A DNA stretch of 64,000 nucleotides from Dryococelus australis (taxonomy: Eukaryota > Arthropoda > Insecta > Phasmatodea > Phasmatidae), in assembly GCA_029891345.1 (NCBI GenBank), contig CM057009.1, forward strand, positions 292,408,966-292,472,965, written 5' to 3'. Positions 29,127 through 40,623 of the stretch are shown here, piece by piece. The notes below the pieces were generated by a model. The model did not search any database and had not been told where the DNA came from. It worked only from the letters and a program-made list of their open reading frames with translations. Positions within the stretch are counted from its first letter, which is position 1. The number at the start of each line of letters is the position of its first letter. Position numbers and translations under genes: made by a program.

Positions 29127-29231
29127 GCATGCCTACTCCAGGTGTCCTTTATTTGTGCAAAAATGAATTCACCTAGAGCTCCAACTGATGTAATTTTTGT
29201 GGACCACGGACTTGTAATATTTTAAACCTCG

Positions 29232-29387
29232 TTGCCAACTATTATGTATCACAGCGTGTGCATGTTGCCATGACTGCTGCCTGGTTACTGGCTTTTAGTG
29301 TTTGTTTTTTATTTGGCTGCTGCTGTTACCAATCTACACAACTAACATACTACATAACCTTATGCTAGATGAACACAATACACAACA
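29232..29387 (-). repeat. 5' LTR of the Gypsy relic
   Basis: Direct-repeat partner of 25722-25874. The sequence inside it, read on the minus strand, starts GGCAACGAGG, a possible but unproven primer-binding site. Short LTRs of about 155 bp are within the Gypsy range. Confidence 0.82.
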
Positions 29388-30709
29388 TAAACAATAGATG
29401 CAAAGGACACAACAGTAGAAGGGACAGTTTGGCATCATTTTTACAGAAATGAAAACTTGATGACTGGCTACAGATTTAAGGGTAAGCATTTCGGTATCAC
29501 TATATTGCCATGTTAAACAGCAGGATATGGAGTGTGTGAATACTCTTTTGTGCCCTGCAGAAGTAATTTTTAGGTGCTTGTTTGGAATGCTTGCAGTTTT
29601 GAATGCAGGGGGCCATAAATGATACATGTCCCGTTATACCCTCTGAAGTTATTTTAATGTTGTTATACTGACTTGTTCAATGCTTGTTGTTATTTGCATT
29701 AAGATATCATAAACTAGTACTGCGTTTTCAAGTGCTAATATCACAAACATTCAGTAGTGTTAATCACATTCCTGTTGATTAGTAAAAGATTGGATATTTG
29801 ACATGTGAAATAAATTATGCTTAATAAATTATTACAGAAAGAAAATATTATGACAATAAATTATTTTTCAAATAATGCAAATGCAACCAATGGCAATAAG
29901 TTTAAATAACACATTTCAGTCATCTTTGTGGCAATAAAGTAGTGGTTTAACTATTTGAGTTAGCTGTAAATTTCCTTGTTTACCCAGGCCCTCCCCCCCC
30001 CCCCCCGCACACCATGTAAGATCTGCACCCATATTTTTAGCATAATTCTGTAGAAAAAATATTTTTGAAGCAAAGTATGATTGGACTAAAGTATAAATAT
30101 TTGGTTTGTGTCATCACATGCCATCATGATCACAAAAGTTATCCAAAAAGCATGAAGTACCGCCGTAGTCTTTTTCAAAGCTGAAAACTCAACCATTGCT
30201 ACACTAAAATGGCACGGGGCTGCCTGTTAACAGTGCAGTATGGCAGTGTTGCACCATAGGGGTGAGAAAGGGAGAAAAGGGACCTTGGCAGCTATCTGCC
30301 CCCTGCCTCCCGGAGCCTCCCTTGTGTGCCAAGGAACTGAGCATGAAAGCACGTGCCGGTAGATACGCTGTTACACTTGGGTGTAAAAATTACTGAAGTC
30401 TCATGTATCCCCACACTCCGGTTATTTACTGTAATTTAAAGAAAAAAATGTGTGGGTTGTATGTGGATGAATACAGTATTGTGTTGATCTTGTCAGTGAA
30501 TTACTTTATGCCTTTAGTTATGTGAAATTGTACTGTATTAACTTTTACCAAATAGTGGTATAGTTAGGTTAGGGTGCTAGTCACCAAAAAGTTAATTATT
30601 TTATATTTTTATGAAATATTGTCTGACCTGTAGACATTACTTGTAAGTATTCTTTCCTCACAAAAAAAAATTTAGATTGCGTAGTTTTCACATCATGGTG
30701 TTAAAAAAC

Positions 30710-30743
<34 letters not shown>

Positions 30744-31595
30744 CTGAAACATTTACAGACAATTTAACAAGAGTGACTGGAAGCTAATGTCATAATTCAT
30801 CTTAAGGTATTGCTTAATAAGATTGGTTTTACAAAAACTTATCAATTGGTATAAATGAACAATATCCAAAAATGTCCTTATATCCAAAAATGTCCTTATT
30901 TTGAGTAAGTTTTAAAAATTGTGAAAACATTTCATATCATGATTTCAAGTGTATCTTGAAGTAACTCAGTGTGTCTTATTTCAATGTGAAATATCGGTTT
31001 TTGATGAATGAGTTAGTATTTGTTATTTATATATCCCAAAATCATTGAAATTGTTATTATAAACTGTCATCATGCTAAGAATATGAGGTGTAAAACTATT
31101 TAATTGAAGAAATTGTACTTCTAAATAATATCTACAGTTGAGCAGTATTTCATATACATAATAGAATAGTGAATTTTTTTTGTAACCAACCCCTTGAATC
31201 TGATGTTCAAAGGTACATATATATGTTATTTTTGTGGTCATATGGTGCAAACTGTTAGAATTGAAATAGTTTAAACAGAATCTGTATGGATCATTACATC
31301 TGTGTTAAAACTCGCTGATTTCAGTTATTATATCTTTGTATGTTATTTCATTGAATAAGTGCCAATTCATGTTGTTTTGTTTAGACATCTAAGTTAATTT
31401 GAAGTATTTGTATAAATAGTATGATAACCTTCAATCGCAATATAGCATGTAAACATTTAATTTCCCTACAGAATTTTGAGTAACATATATCATTAATCAC
31501 AAGTAAATATATGCTATTAGTAACTGTTAGTTTTCAAAACTGAAAGTAGTGAAACAGATTTGACAATTTTTAAGGAAATTTGTAGTGTATGTTTT

Positions 31596-31601
<6 letters not shown>
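29388..31601. other. AT-rich non-coding DNA with homopolymer runs
   Basis: No coding match. Poly-C at 29993-30006 and poly-T at 30712-30737. Two adjacent copies of ATATCCAAAAATGTCCTTAT-like sequence lie at about 30863-30900. A GC-richer patch (30210-30420) shows nothing recognisable. Confidence 0.5.

Positions 31602-31689
<88 letters not shown>
31602..31689. repeat. Composite (AT)25-(AC)19 microsatellite
   Basis: AT run to about 31651 changes directly into an AC run to 31689. A short TG run follows at 31697-31709, so the AC and TG parts can pair as a hairpin. Confidence 0.95.
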
Positions 31690-31691
<2 letters not shown>

Positions 31692-32990
31692 GTCTATGTG
31701 TGTGTGTGTAAAACCTCGATAATTTGAAATGCTCGGGATGAATTTTTTTACTTTAATTTCATAATTTTGAATTATCAATTTGCAAAAAAAAATATCAATA
31801 TGTTATGGGTTGGGGAATGTTTTCTTTTCCTTTGAAAACAATGTTAATATTACAGTAGTTCTTAATTAGGATTTGCTTTATTTACACACGTGCCACTTCC
31901 TTTTTTTCCCAAAAATAAGGCCTCGTAAACGACGTGGTGATAGTAAATCAGGCAGAATGTGAACCTTTTTGTAGGCTGATGTATTCAGGGGATTGCCAAT
32001 GACAAAGTAAGCATTGGCACACACTTTGAAAAGATTTTGTTCATGAAATGGAAAACCCTGAATAAAATGGAGCAAACAAACACAGCCAGTGCATATGCAG
32101 TTGATGTGCTTTATACCAAGATGTGTAGAAGCGAAAAACATCTGTTTTCACCATTTACAATTTAAAAAAATTTATAATGGAAACCAGTCATCAGGCATGA
32201 AAAGTTTCAGGAATGCCATTCATTAGCAGGTAGCACAAACATTAATTAAGTAGTTTTAAAGTAAAATTTATTTCATTTAAACTCAGGACACCATTAGCCA
32301 CCTAATAAACAGCAGTTTTAAAGAGTTAGCGGAAAGTTAAAACATTATTGGTAAATCACAGTGATGTTGAAGATACGTACAGCTCTGGATGAAAAATAAA
32401 CGGTGATAGATGTGCATTTTGTTGTCCTAAAAATGCAATAACAAATTTCTTTGGCTAGTTTGTGGTGTCTTCCAAACAGATAAATGAATAATTCCCACGC
32501 CAGCCTTCTCTTCATCTCTTTTCCTTACCCTTCACCATGCATCTGTCAAAGCATTTCCCTCTTCCCCATCCATTGTCCACCACTTCTTGACCTCAGGATA
32601 TAGTTTGTCAGTTGGCCATGGGAGGAGGAGGATGGCACAAAAAGTAAAAGACAGCAGGCAACTGCCTGCATGTACCAACAATTCCACAATATCCTAACTA
32701 GCAGTGGTAGTTGAAATAAAATTATCTGTTACCATCAGGGACATGCTCCATGCCTTAGTTAATTGTTGCAGAATGTGTCGTGTAACATTATTTAGACATC
32801 AATAATTGAAGCCTAACATTTCAGTTAAGTCGGCAGTGTTGAAATCGGGATGCCATACACTTGTGCAATATCCATTTATGTATCTAATTTTTATCAATTT
32901 CCCTAATTACGTGTACTCTAGTGTAGTACCATTTTTTTAATTTCAAAAAAATGTTAAGGAATTCAGGGGTGTGTGTTTACATGAGTGGTT

Positions 32991-33005
32991 GGGGGGGGGG
33001 GGGGG
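32991..33005. repeat. Poly-G tract
   Basis: Run of 15 G on the plus strand, about 100 bases from the TC microsatellite. Confidence 0.9.
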
Positions 33006-33098
33006 AGGCATCAAAGAATGCAGCAGCAGTCCTAAACAGTCAGGAGGTACTTTGAGGATGATTAAAGTGTAGCAGAACTGTCTGTTATCCCTCCTCAT

Positions 33099-33102
<4 letters not shown>

Positions 33103-33178
<76 letters not shown>

Positions 33179-33200
33179 CCCCCTCCCCCTCCCCCCCCCC
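33103..33200. repeat. (CT)n microsatellite followed by poly-C
   Basis: About 37 CT units (33103-33176) run into a C-rich tract to 33200. On the minus strand it encodes an Arg-Glu repeat frame that is not a gene. Polypurine-polypyrimidine mirror tracts like this can form triplex DNA. Confidence 0.95.
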
Positions 33201-35104
33201 GGTCACCTTTACACTACCCCTGCAACGAATACTGCTATATTAAATTGTCATAAAATATGCAGAGGAAAATGTAAACCCTACAGCATCTCGGCGATTTGAT
33301 GTGATAGATGTCTGGAGTTGGTGAAAAAAGGGAAGGGGCAAACACAGTTGTAATTTTTTTTTTTTTGGGAAGAATGGGCAGTTACACTCCACCACACTGC
33401 TGCCATAAATGAGGAAACAAATTTAAAAAAGCCACCCATCTCAGTGGCTGGCTGGCTTTCTTTTAATGGCCTTCATGTTGCCATAACTGTACAGTGCTGT
33501 CTCAATGTTTTTTTTAGCACTCAAGTTATTAAGTAGTTTCCGAACTCACATCCCAACACACAAATGCAAGGAAAGAAAATTTTCTTATGTATTTACTTAA
33601 CAGAACACCACAAATTGTTGATGCAGTGACATTTAGGAAAACTATTCTTTTTCATAAAAGTTTTTGCAAAAATGGTGTGCACTGCACAAGAGTATATATG
33701 GTATTTCAAATTTTTCTGAAGTAGTCTTTGCTTTGCACTTTTGCTTATTTCCACTCATTATTTCAAACGTAAAAAAACATGAATAAAAATTAAAGTGCCA
33801 CACAAAAATCTATTTTTAATACAAAAAGTTCTGTACCTCTCATTATTTTGTTTCTCCCATAAACATCAAGTTCATGTTAAAAATAGGGAGGGATAAATGG
33901 GGCAGAAAAGGACATGCTGTGAGAGTTCTTTGTCTGTGGACAGGATGAGGAGATGACAACTACTGCTTGTTCTGTACAGGCAGTTGCTTGACCACCTGCT
34001 GTGGCTTGAGTGAGTACGTAAGGCAGCCCATTGTGATGGCATATTTTGTTGCGCAGGAAGAATAAAATTACTACAGCGCTTGTAATTTATCAGGATTTTA
34101 CATACACTTTAAGGAAATTTTACTTTGAATTACTTATTGTATTGAAAACTCCAAAGCCTGCAAAATCCCATTCTTATATTTGGGGGCTTACAACTACTTT
34201 GATTTTCATAGAATTTTGAATTAACAGAGTTTAAATTAATGAGGTTTTACATTAAACTGTATCAGTGATCACGTGTGTAAATACAACCATTCTCTTCCTC
34301 AACACCTCTTGTTCATTTGGTGGGCCGTTTGTTGTAAAATATCCCATTAAATTAAAGTTTCAAAAAAAAAAAAAAATTCAAGTGTAAAATAAAAAAAGCT
34401 AGGAAGGTATTTTTCCATCATAAATACTGTTGAAGGTGCAATTTTTTCCCCATATATTGTCCCACTTAAATTCTGTTTTTATGTGTATTATTCATGTTTA
34501 TTTTTTTACACAAATTAGTTCTTTTAAAATATTGAAATCATTGTTTTTATGAAAAGTATTTTGAACATGTTAATTATCCAGAATAAAAATTTATTTTATT
34601 GCTGCAGCTTAAAACAATTGTTGCAATGAAACTTTCAGTGAGAAGATTTTGAATATTAAATATGATGAAGGAAACAAAACTGCTCACATGCTCATCACAA
34701 AATACTGCAAGGAAATGCAATATAATTATGATATAGCATGATAATATAAATGATAACATACAATTATTAATTAAATTTTTCGTAGGAAGTTTTTTTTGTG
34801 GGTTTTCTATCTTTTCAGTACATTTTTAACTGCTATACAAACATTCTTCACACATAGGTAATGTTGTTTGGTTTGGCAACATGTGTTAGAACTGTTTTCA
34901 TGTCATTTACAGTACTGTATATGGTTGCTGCCAATAGTGATCATTTTATAAAAATAACATTTTACCTTTATTTTTTCTTTCTATTGTATGTGAATTTTTT
35001 TGTACTTATGGGTGTGTATATTATGTATTTCTGTCTTAATTTTTTTTTTTTTGTGCTTCGTAGTAGGTACTTGAATACCAGCTACAAGACAGCGACCATA
35101 ACCA

Positions 35105-35164
35105 GAGGAACTGTGCCACTAAGCACTATTGTCCAATGGCTAGGCTGGATGGCCTTAGGGCCAA
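35105..35164 (+). repeat. Array core copy 1
   Basis: Contains ACTGTGCCACTAAGCACT, GTCCAATGGCTAGGCTGG and GGGCCAAC. A downstream TAGTTAGTCTGC matches the flank of other copies. It lies 3 kb before the next copy. Confidence 0.75.
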
Positions 35165-35721
35165 CCTTATTTTTAAGTGAGATGTAGTTAGTCTGCAAGT
35201 GTTTTACTGTATGTTTACTATTTTATGTATCTGAAGCACAAATCACTACTGTTATTATAGATTAATGTATATTTTTTAAAATTCTAACTTTAAAAAAGAG
35301 GGAATGTAAAACAGTATGTATCACAATAATCAGAAAAGTAATTTTTTAATATAGATAATAATGGAGAATTCTATCGGAAAGAATGTTACACTACCGTCAC
35401 TTCAGTTTGAGAGCATACAGTGGACTCGCAATGTATCGAAAAATGATATCCGCCGTTAATTTTCAGTTGTCCCGGAAAAATTTGTATAGAAATAATAATA
35501 CCACTATCTGCTTTTATTGTTTATCGGATATTGTGAGGATCAAAATATTTTGGTCCCATCACTTAAGATTTCACACAATGATACTTTTAAGTTGGTTGTT
35601 TATGCAAACGTCTAATAACTGGGTGTGAAATACGTTGAATGCCTCACCTTTTATCATCACTAGGGTGCAGTACATTCCACATCCGCTGAAGGAGTCTGCA
35701 AGTCAGACAGTCAAGCATGAT

Positions 35722-35940
35722 CTTGCTTCCTCACCTTACACGCCTGACAAGAGGGGCAACCAGCATGGTGTCTTGTCTTTCTCTCTCTCAGCTGCGCACA
35801 TTTCTTCCTCCCCTTGCATGCCAATGAGAGGGTAAGCTGTTATATAGCAAAAAAAAAAGCTGCATCCTTTCTCTCAGGATGCATGTACTTGCTTCCTCCC
35901 CTTATACACCTGGTGAGAAGGGAATCGGTATAGTACATGA
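35722..35940 (+). repeat. Three-copy ~83-bp degenerate minisatellite
   Basis: Copies begin at about 35722, 35800 and 35888 with CTTGCTTCCTCACC, TTTCTTCCTCCCC and CTTGCTTCCTCCCC. Each is followed by an ACACC/GCC...GAGAGGG-like segment and a CTTTCTCTC-like stretch. The GC content is above that of the neighbourhood. Confidence 0.55.
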
Positions 35941-36804
35941 AGCATTAAATAAAATTAATCATGTGACCTTAGTTTAGTGACAGAAATTTTATCTAGATTA
36001 TCCATCGCTCAAAATTGTTGCATTAATTTTCATAGTGGTATTTCAAAGCAAATTGTTTTGCATGTATATGTTATGCAATAAATATTAACTAGTAATTATA
36101 TTTTGCAAATATGTTTTCTTTTGTATTTAAAGGTTCTCCCTTCCTCCCCATAAAGTTAGTGTTTTATCGTATCTGGCAGAAGTGAGTGGAACTTCTATAT
36201 ATCGAACCAAGAGGGATTGAAAGTCTGCATCCATTGAACATCTGTGGTTCAATTTCTTATGTATCTGCTTTTCAAGACCACATTCATTGCAAGTCCACAT
36301 GTATTAAAATTTTTTATCATCCCCCTAAGTAATGATTGATAAAGAATCCACTCTATTGTTAATTACTTCAAAAGCAGGCATTATTATGTTTATTAGATAA
36401 ACTTTATTCATAAATAATGTATAGTTCTTATACTCACATGGAGTTTAATATGGTTAGAAGTTGTGTTTTATTGATGTACGTGTCAGATCTTCATGGATGT
36501 ATGGAAAGTTTTGACAGTTCCGTGACAAATGGTAGACACAGAGTCCACTGTAGTTTATTATGTTCTCACTATAAATACAAACACCAAGACAGGGTTTTTG
36601 TAATAATGTAACTATTATTACTGTCGCTATAATCAACTTTTTTTTAAATGAAGTATACCCAGAGAACTTATAGTGCTACAAGTGTATTCTACAAGGTAAT
36701 TTTTACTGAATTTTATTACACATACTCCACTTTTACTTTAATGTCAACCTCAACCTGCTAGCCATCGTGATGCAATGCCTGGAATACTTTAATTCACAGA
36801 ACAC

Positions 36805-37720
36805 TTACGGGCCAGTTTCACAACTCATGTTCAACTTGTAAAGCTGAGTTTAAGCATGAGTTAACTAGGGTTAGTGGTATACTTCCTTTCACCACTGTCA
36901 AAATGTGGTTAATTTGAACTATCCTGAGTTTTTGAACTTCTATTTTTTGCTGTTTTTAACTATTTAAACACTTCTTACAATTTAAATAAGGCTACCTACC
37001 TAAACTTAGCATATTTTAGAGGTGACTTCATTGTAATCATTTCAGTTGTGGCAATGTGGTTTACTTTGCCCGTACATGAATTCACAGAAATATTTCAATT
37101 ACTTTGGCATTGAGAAATAAACATTTCAAAAGTGAGTTTTATATTAAATTAATATTGAATATTCTGTACATTGTTTAAAAGTCTTACCTCTACTTTTTTT
37201 TTTTATCTTAAACCAAGTATAACATATTTGCAAGTTTGACATTGAAACCTAGTTTTATTTGTTGCAGCGATTTGCTAGTTCATCTGCACTGGAATCTCCA
37301 TTTGAATGTACAAATGTACAATTTGATATACAAGGACAATGAAAATATTATGAGGCAGTCTTGATGCATTCACTGATAACTCACCTGTCCTGTTATTTTC
37401 TACATAAAAATATTTTCATGCTTTTTCAGTCACTATGTCCTTTCAATATTTTGTCAAATTTACAGATTTCTCATCTCACTCTTTTATTTGTAGCCAGGAG
37501 TCCAAATATCACACAATTCAGATTCCACAGATTAGTGTGAAAATGCTTGCCATCACCTTCAAAATGCACAATTGACTTCTAATTTTAGGACCGTAAACTT
37601 ATATTTACTACATGGAGTTAGTGACCTGCTGGATGTGCATGGTGAAATACTCCACCCTTAATCTCCTGTAAGTAGAGTTTAGTTAAAACAAGTGAAAAGA
37701 AAATGTGAAACTGGCCGTAA
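36805..37720. mobile_element. Non-autonomous DNA transposon with CCAGTTTCACA ends
   Basis: Left end TTACGGGCCAGTTTCACA and reverse-complemented right end TTACGGCCAGTTTCACA differ by one base gap. Weaker inverted similarity continues for about 80 bases (GGGTTAGTGGTATACTT against AAGGGTGGAGTATTT, then TCACCA on both sides). The 916-bp interior has no transposase. The superfamily is uncertain. It sits between array copies 1 and 2, which explains part of their wide spacing. Confidence 0.6.
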
Positions 37721-38128
37721 ATAAGCCAAGTTATTAATTTTCAGATCATAGAAGTACACATTTTATCTATGTATCTACTAATGCAGCATGAATTATATAT
37801 TCTTCATTTTCTTATACGAATGTTTATTTGTTTCATAGTTAATTCCTCAAAGGATGAAATTGTGTAGCTAGTGTGTACCTTTGAACTGACTTCTGCACAT
37901 TCTTTTGGAGGGAGAACCTTCAATCCACATTTTGCATGCAGTTCAACATTTTGCTATGCACACAAATAGGATGGGTATGCCCTTACATTGTACATATTTG
38001 GGTGTTGGCCATAGATTAATGTTTTACATTTAATTTTTAGCATTGTATAATTGTAAATAGCTTCGTGTTTTTATTTGCATTTTAACTTGTGCTTTGAAGA
38101 CCTACCTTGCAATTTTCACACTGTAGCT

Positions 38129-38190
38129 GGAGGATTTGTGCTGTCAAGCATCTAACATCCAATGACCAATCTGGGTGGCTAAAGTGCCAA
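38129..38190 (+). repeat. Array core copy 2
   Basis: GGAGGATTTGTGCTGTCAAG, ATCCAATGACCAATCTGG and TGGCTAAAGTGCCAA. The downstream flank AAGTTAGTCTGTTAAG is well kept, and the upstream AACTTGTGCTTTGAAG fits the family. Confidence 0.75.
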
Positions 38191-38518
38191 TGTAATTTTA
38201 AGTTATATTAAGTTAGTCTGTTAAGGTAGTAAATTTGTCAATTTTCTTGGTGCTGTTTATTAAACTAGTAATTAGAAATTTTGGTTTTATAGTTAGTACA
38301 TAGTGAACATTGATACATCAGTTATAATTGTTTCCCTGGCAGTAGCAGTCCTGCATGTTAGGTGATAATACATTATAGATTTTTTTTAATCTAGATTAGT
38401 GCTGATACTTCCAATGTTTAGTGATAGGTATTGTTATGAATGTGTCTGGAAGTATATGTTTTTTTGTTTATTATATTTTTACATTATGCTGTGAAGAACT
38501 TGTGAAAGCCTATGACTG

Positions 38519-38570
38519 TAAGGTGCCACTGGTCACTTACATGCTGGGTTTGATGACTAGGGCTCTAGTA
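38519..38570 (+). repeat. Array core, degenerate copy
   Basis: GGTGCCACTGGTCACTTACA and GCTGGGTTTGATGACTAG resemble a worn core. The upstream GAACTTGTGAAAGCC resembles the usual upstream block. Confidence 0.45.
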
Positions 38571-39071
38571 AAGTTAGTGTTACCATGATTTCTTAGATTT
38601 ACTGTTTTAGGTATACAACAAAAAATTAACTTCTATGATTGAATTAATTGACTCTTGGATTCGTGTCACTAAACTATTTTTTAGACAGTGCTGCTCAGTA
38701 GCACAAAAACCAGCTGGTAAATTTTTTTCTCAATGATGATATGTCATATTTGCCTCATTAGTATGCAGCAACTTATGTGTTCTGGTTATGGCTGCAGCAG
38801 TAACAACATTTTTGCGAGTGTAACTGTATAAACAGTGTCGGTTTTTTGTGGTGTCCATCTTGTCACTACCATAACCCAAAATGTTGTACAAATAATCTCT
38901 TATATCATTTGTAACTTAGCTTTGAAATATGGCTTGCTGGATTTGTTCTTACAGTAATGATGGTACTGCATGGGCATTGGTGCCAATGCATTGTAATTAT
39001 TTGTTAAATCTGATTAGTTTTATATTTTAAGTTGTGCTTCCAAGCATATGACTCAATTTTTTCCCTTAGAT

Positions 39072-39133
39072 GGAGGACTTGTGCCAGTCAGCACATGAAT
39101 ATCCAAGGGCTAGGCTGGGTAGCCAGATTGCCA
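39072..39133 (+). repeat. Array core copy 3
   Basis: GGAGGACTTGTGCCAGTCAG, GGGCTAGGCTGGGTAGCC and GATTGCCA. It is preceded by a pyrimidine tract with TTAG and, further up, AGTTGTGCTTCCAAGC. Confidence 0.75.
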
Positions 39134-39424
39134 GTTCTGTTGTAAATTTAAATTATTTAGTTTGTATGCAAACATATTTTTCATATATTTATTGTTGTGC
39201 ATGTCTTTACAACATGTAGCATAATTTTTATTGAATTATTATAATAATTATTGTTCATCATTAATGGCTGATGTGCATTGCTTGGTACATGTAGACTTTT
39301 AATGTACACACTTTTCATTTACTGTTCAGGATATAAGTATAAATGTAGTAGTAGTGTATAGTGCTTAATTTTATTTATTTTTTTTTGTAATTTTTTATTG
39401 TGCTTTTGAGTGCTTCTCTATCAC

Positions 39425-39482
39425 AGGATTTGTGGTGCTGACACTTACGTCCAATGGCTATTTTGGATGGCTGAAATGCCCA
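39425..39482 (+). repeat. Array core copy 4
   Basis: AGGATTTGTGGTGCTGACAC, CGTCCAATGGCTATTTTGG and TGGCTGAAATGCCC. It is preceded by TATTGTGCTTTTGAGTGC. Confidence 0.72.
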
Positions 39483-39735
39483 AGTAATTATTTCTAAGTT
39501 AAATTTAATTAGTTTACTTTTCTATGTATTAAGTGTTGTATATATCAAAAGATTTCAACTTTATTAAGATACTTTTTCAATTGCTTTCTTTGTTAGCTAC
39601 ATGAGTAAATGACAATCCACCAGTATTGTAAAAACAGAGCATCTGCAATTTTGTCTATGAGAATAACATTTCATTACTTGTATTAACCAAATTAACCAAA
39701 CGTTTTATTATCAATAATGAATTATATGTACCTTA

Positions 39736-39799
39736 GCCAGATGATATGTAGTGGTGAACACTAGTGTCCAATGGCTAAGCTGGGTGGCCAAAGTGCCAA
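39736..39799 (+). repeat. Array core copy 5
   Basis: The first part is worn, but GTGTCCAATGGCTAAGCTGG and GTGGCCAAAGTGCCAA are close to consensus. The downstream blocks AAGTTAGTCTGTTATTTG and GTTTAATTATTGTGATTGAA are strongly kept. Confidence 0.8.
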
Positions 39800-40562
39800 C
39801 CTAGTTTTAAGTTTAAGTTAGTCTGTTATTTGCTTTTCTTTAGATTTATTGTTGTATATATCTAAACACGAGTTTAATTATTGTGATTGAATGTGTATTG
39901 ATACAATCATAAGTGGATTATGTGCCTAGACACGTCAAGACACTACCAGGGTAGCAAAGAAAAGGCATGTTTAATATTTTCTTTTTTTTTAAGACATTTC
40001 AGAAATCTTCCATTATAAAAATCAAACAAAAAGTCTCACTTTAAATATTTAATACTTTTCATGGAATGAAAGCTCTATTGAAATTACTGTGTTTTTTTTG
40101 TAATTTCACGTAAGAGAAAATTCATTTATTTGGAATACATTAACTTGTTTATGCAAATATTGTTGAATACTAAATGAAATTAAGTACTTCAGATTTGGAA
40201 TTATATAGTACATGATTTCCTCAATTAAAAATTTTTATTGTGAAGCAGTTAGAACACAGCTTTTGAGGTTAAGGTATAGTTGAAGATATTTTTCACTCAT
40301 CTTTATTGCATATATTTCAGTAGTGCACAGTGCAGCTGAATTAGCTTTCAAACATTGTTTTATTTTATTTTCATATCAGTTATAGTACTGCATGTTTGTA
40401 GGTGACAGTACCATTGTACAGTTTTGTTGAACCTATTTTAATTAGTGCTTGTGCTTTTAATCTTTATTGTTCTATATTATTATAAATGTGTGTGTGCTTT
40501 ATTTACTTTTCTGAACTTGTGCTTCCAAGTACTTGTTTGCCCATTTGATAAGTATCCTAGCT

Positions 40563-40623
40563 AGAGTATTTGTGCCAATGAGCACTTAATGTCTGATAGC
40601 ATGGCTGGGTGGCCAAAGTGCCA
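40563..40623 (+). repeat. Array core copy 6
   Basis: AGTATTTGTGCCAATGAGCA, TGTCTGATAGCATGGCTGG and GTGGCCAAAGTGCCAG. It and copy 8 match over about 50 bases with one difference. Their upstream flanks (40372-40540 and 42541-42870) also align, so they come from one of the later duplications. Confidence 0.82.

Larger units (their letters stand above)
25722..29387 (-). mobile_element. Old Ty3/Gypsy retrotransposon, near-complete but inactive
   Basis: Two direct repeats of about 155 bp (25722-25874 and 29232-29387) enclose protease, RT, RNase H and integrase remnants in the canonical Ty3/Gypsy order, all on the minus strand. Motif style (EPV.FSEWATP, NFWWPKLD, RHVDHL) recalls the K02A2.6-like Gypsy polyproteins common in animals. 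Gag is short or missing: only about 200 bases lie between the protease and the 5' LTR at the right. Both LTRs have clearly diverged from each other and every domain carries stops or frameshifts, so the insertion is old. I saw no clear target-site duplication. Confidence 0.88.
31707..34251. mobile_element. Pogo/Tigger-like element relic bounded by inverted repeats
   Basis: The left end reads TGTAAAACCTCGATAATTTG. The right end, reverse-complemented from 34251, reads TGTAAAACCTCATTAATTTA, followed on both sides by similar AATTC-containing sequence. Pogo/Tigger inverted repeats typically read CAGTAAAACCTCGATAA or similar, and 2.5 kb is about the usual length of such elements. I could not find a clear transposase: a minus frame at 32141-31878 and others do not show recognisable DDE motifs. 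The interior includes a long TC microsatellite and could be partly replaced sequence. Confidence 0.5.

Noticed and set aside
32943-33206. Arg-Glu repeat protein on the minus strand
   Set aside because: Translation of the CT microsatellite and flanking C run, with no independent coding signal.
39419-39426. TATCACAG beside array copy 4, resembling the miR-2 family seed
   Set aside because: Present in one copy only and not in a visible precursor hairpin; an 8-mer is expected by chance.
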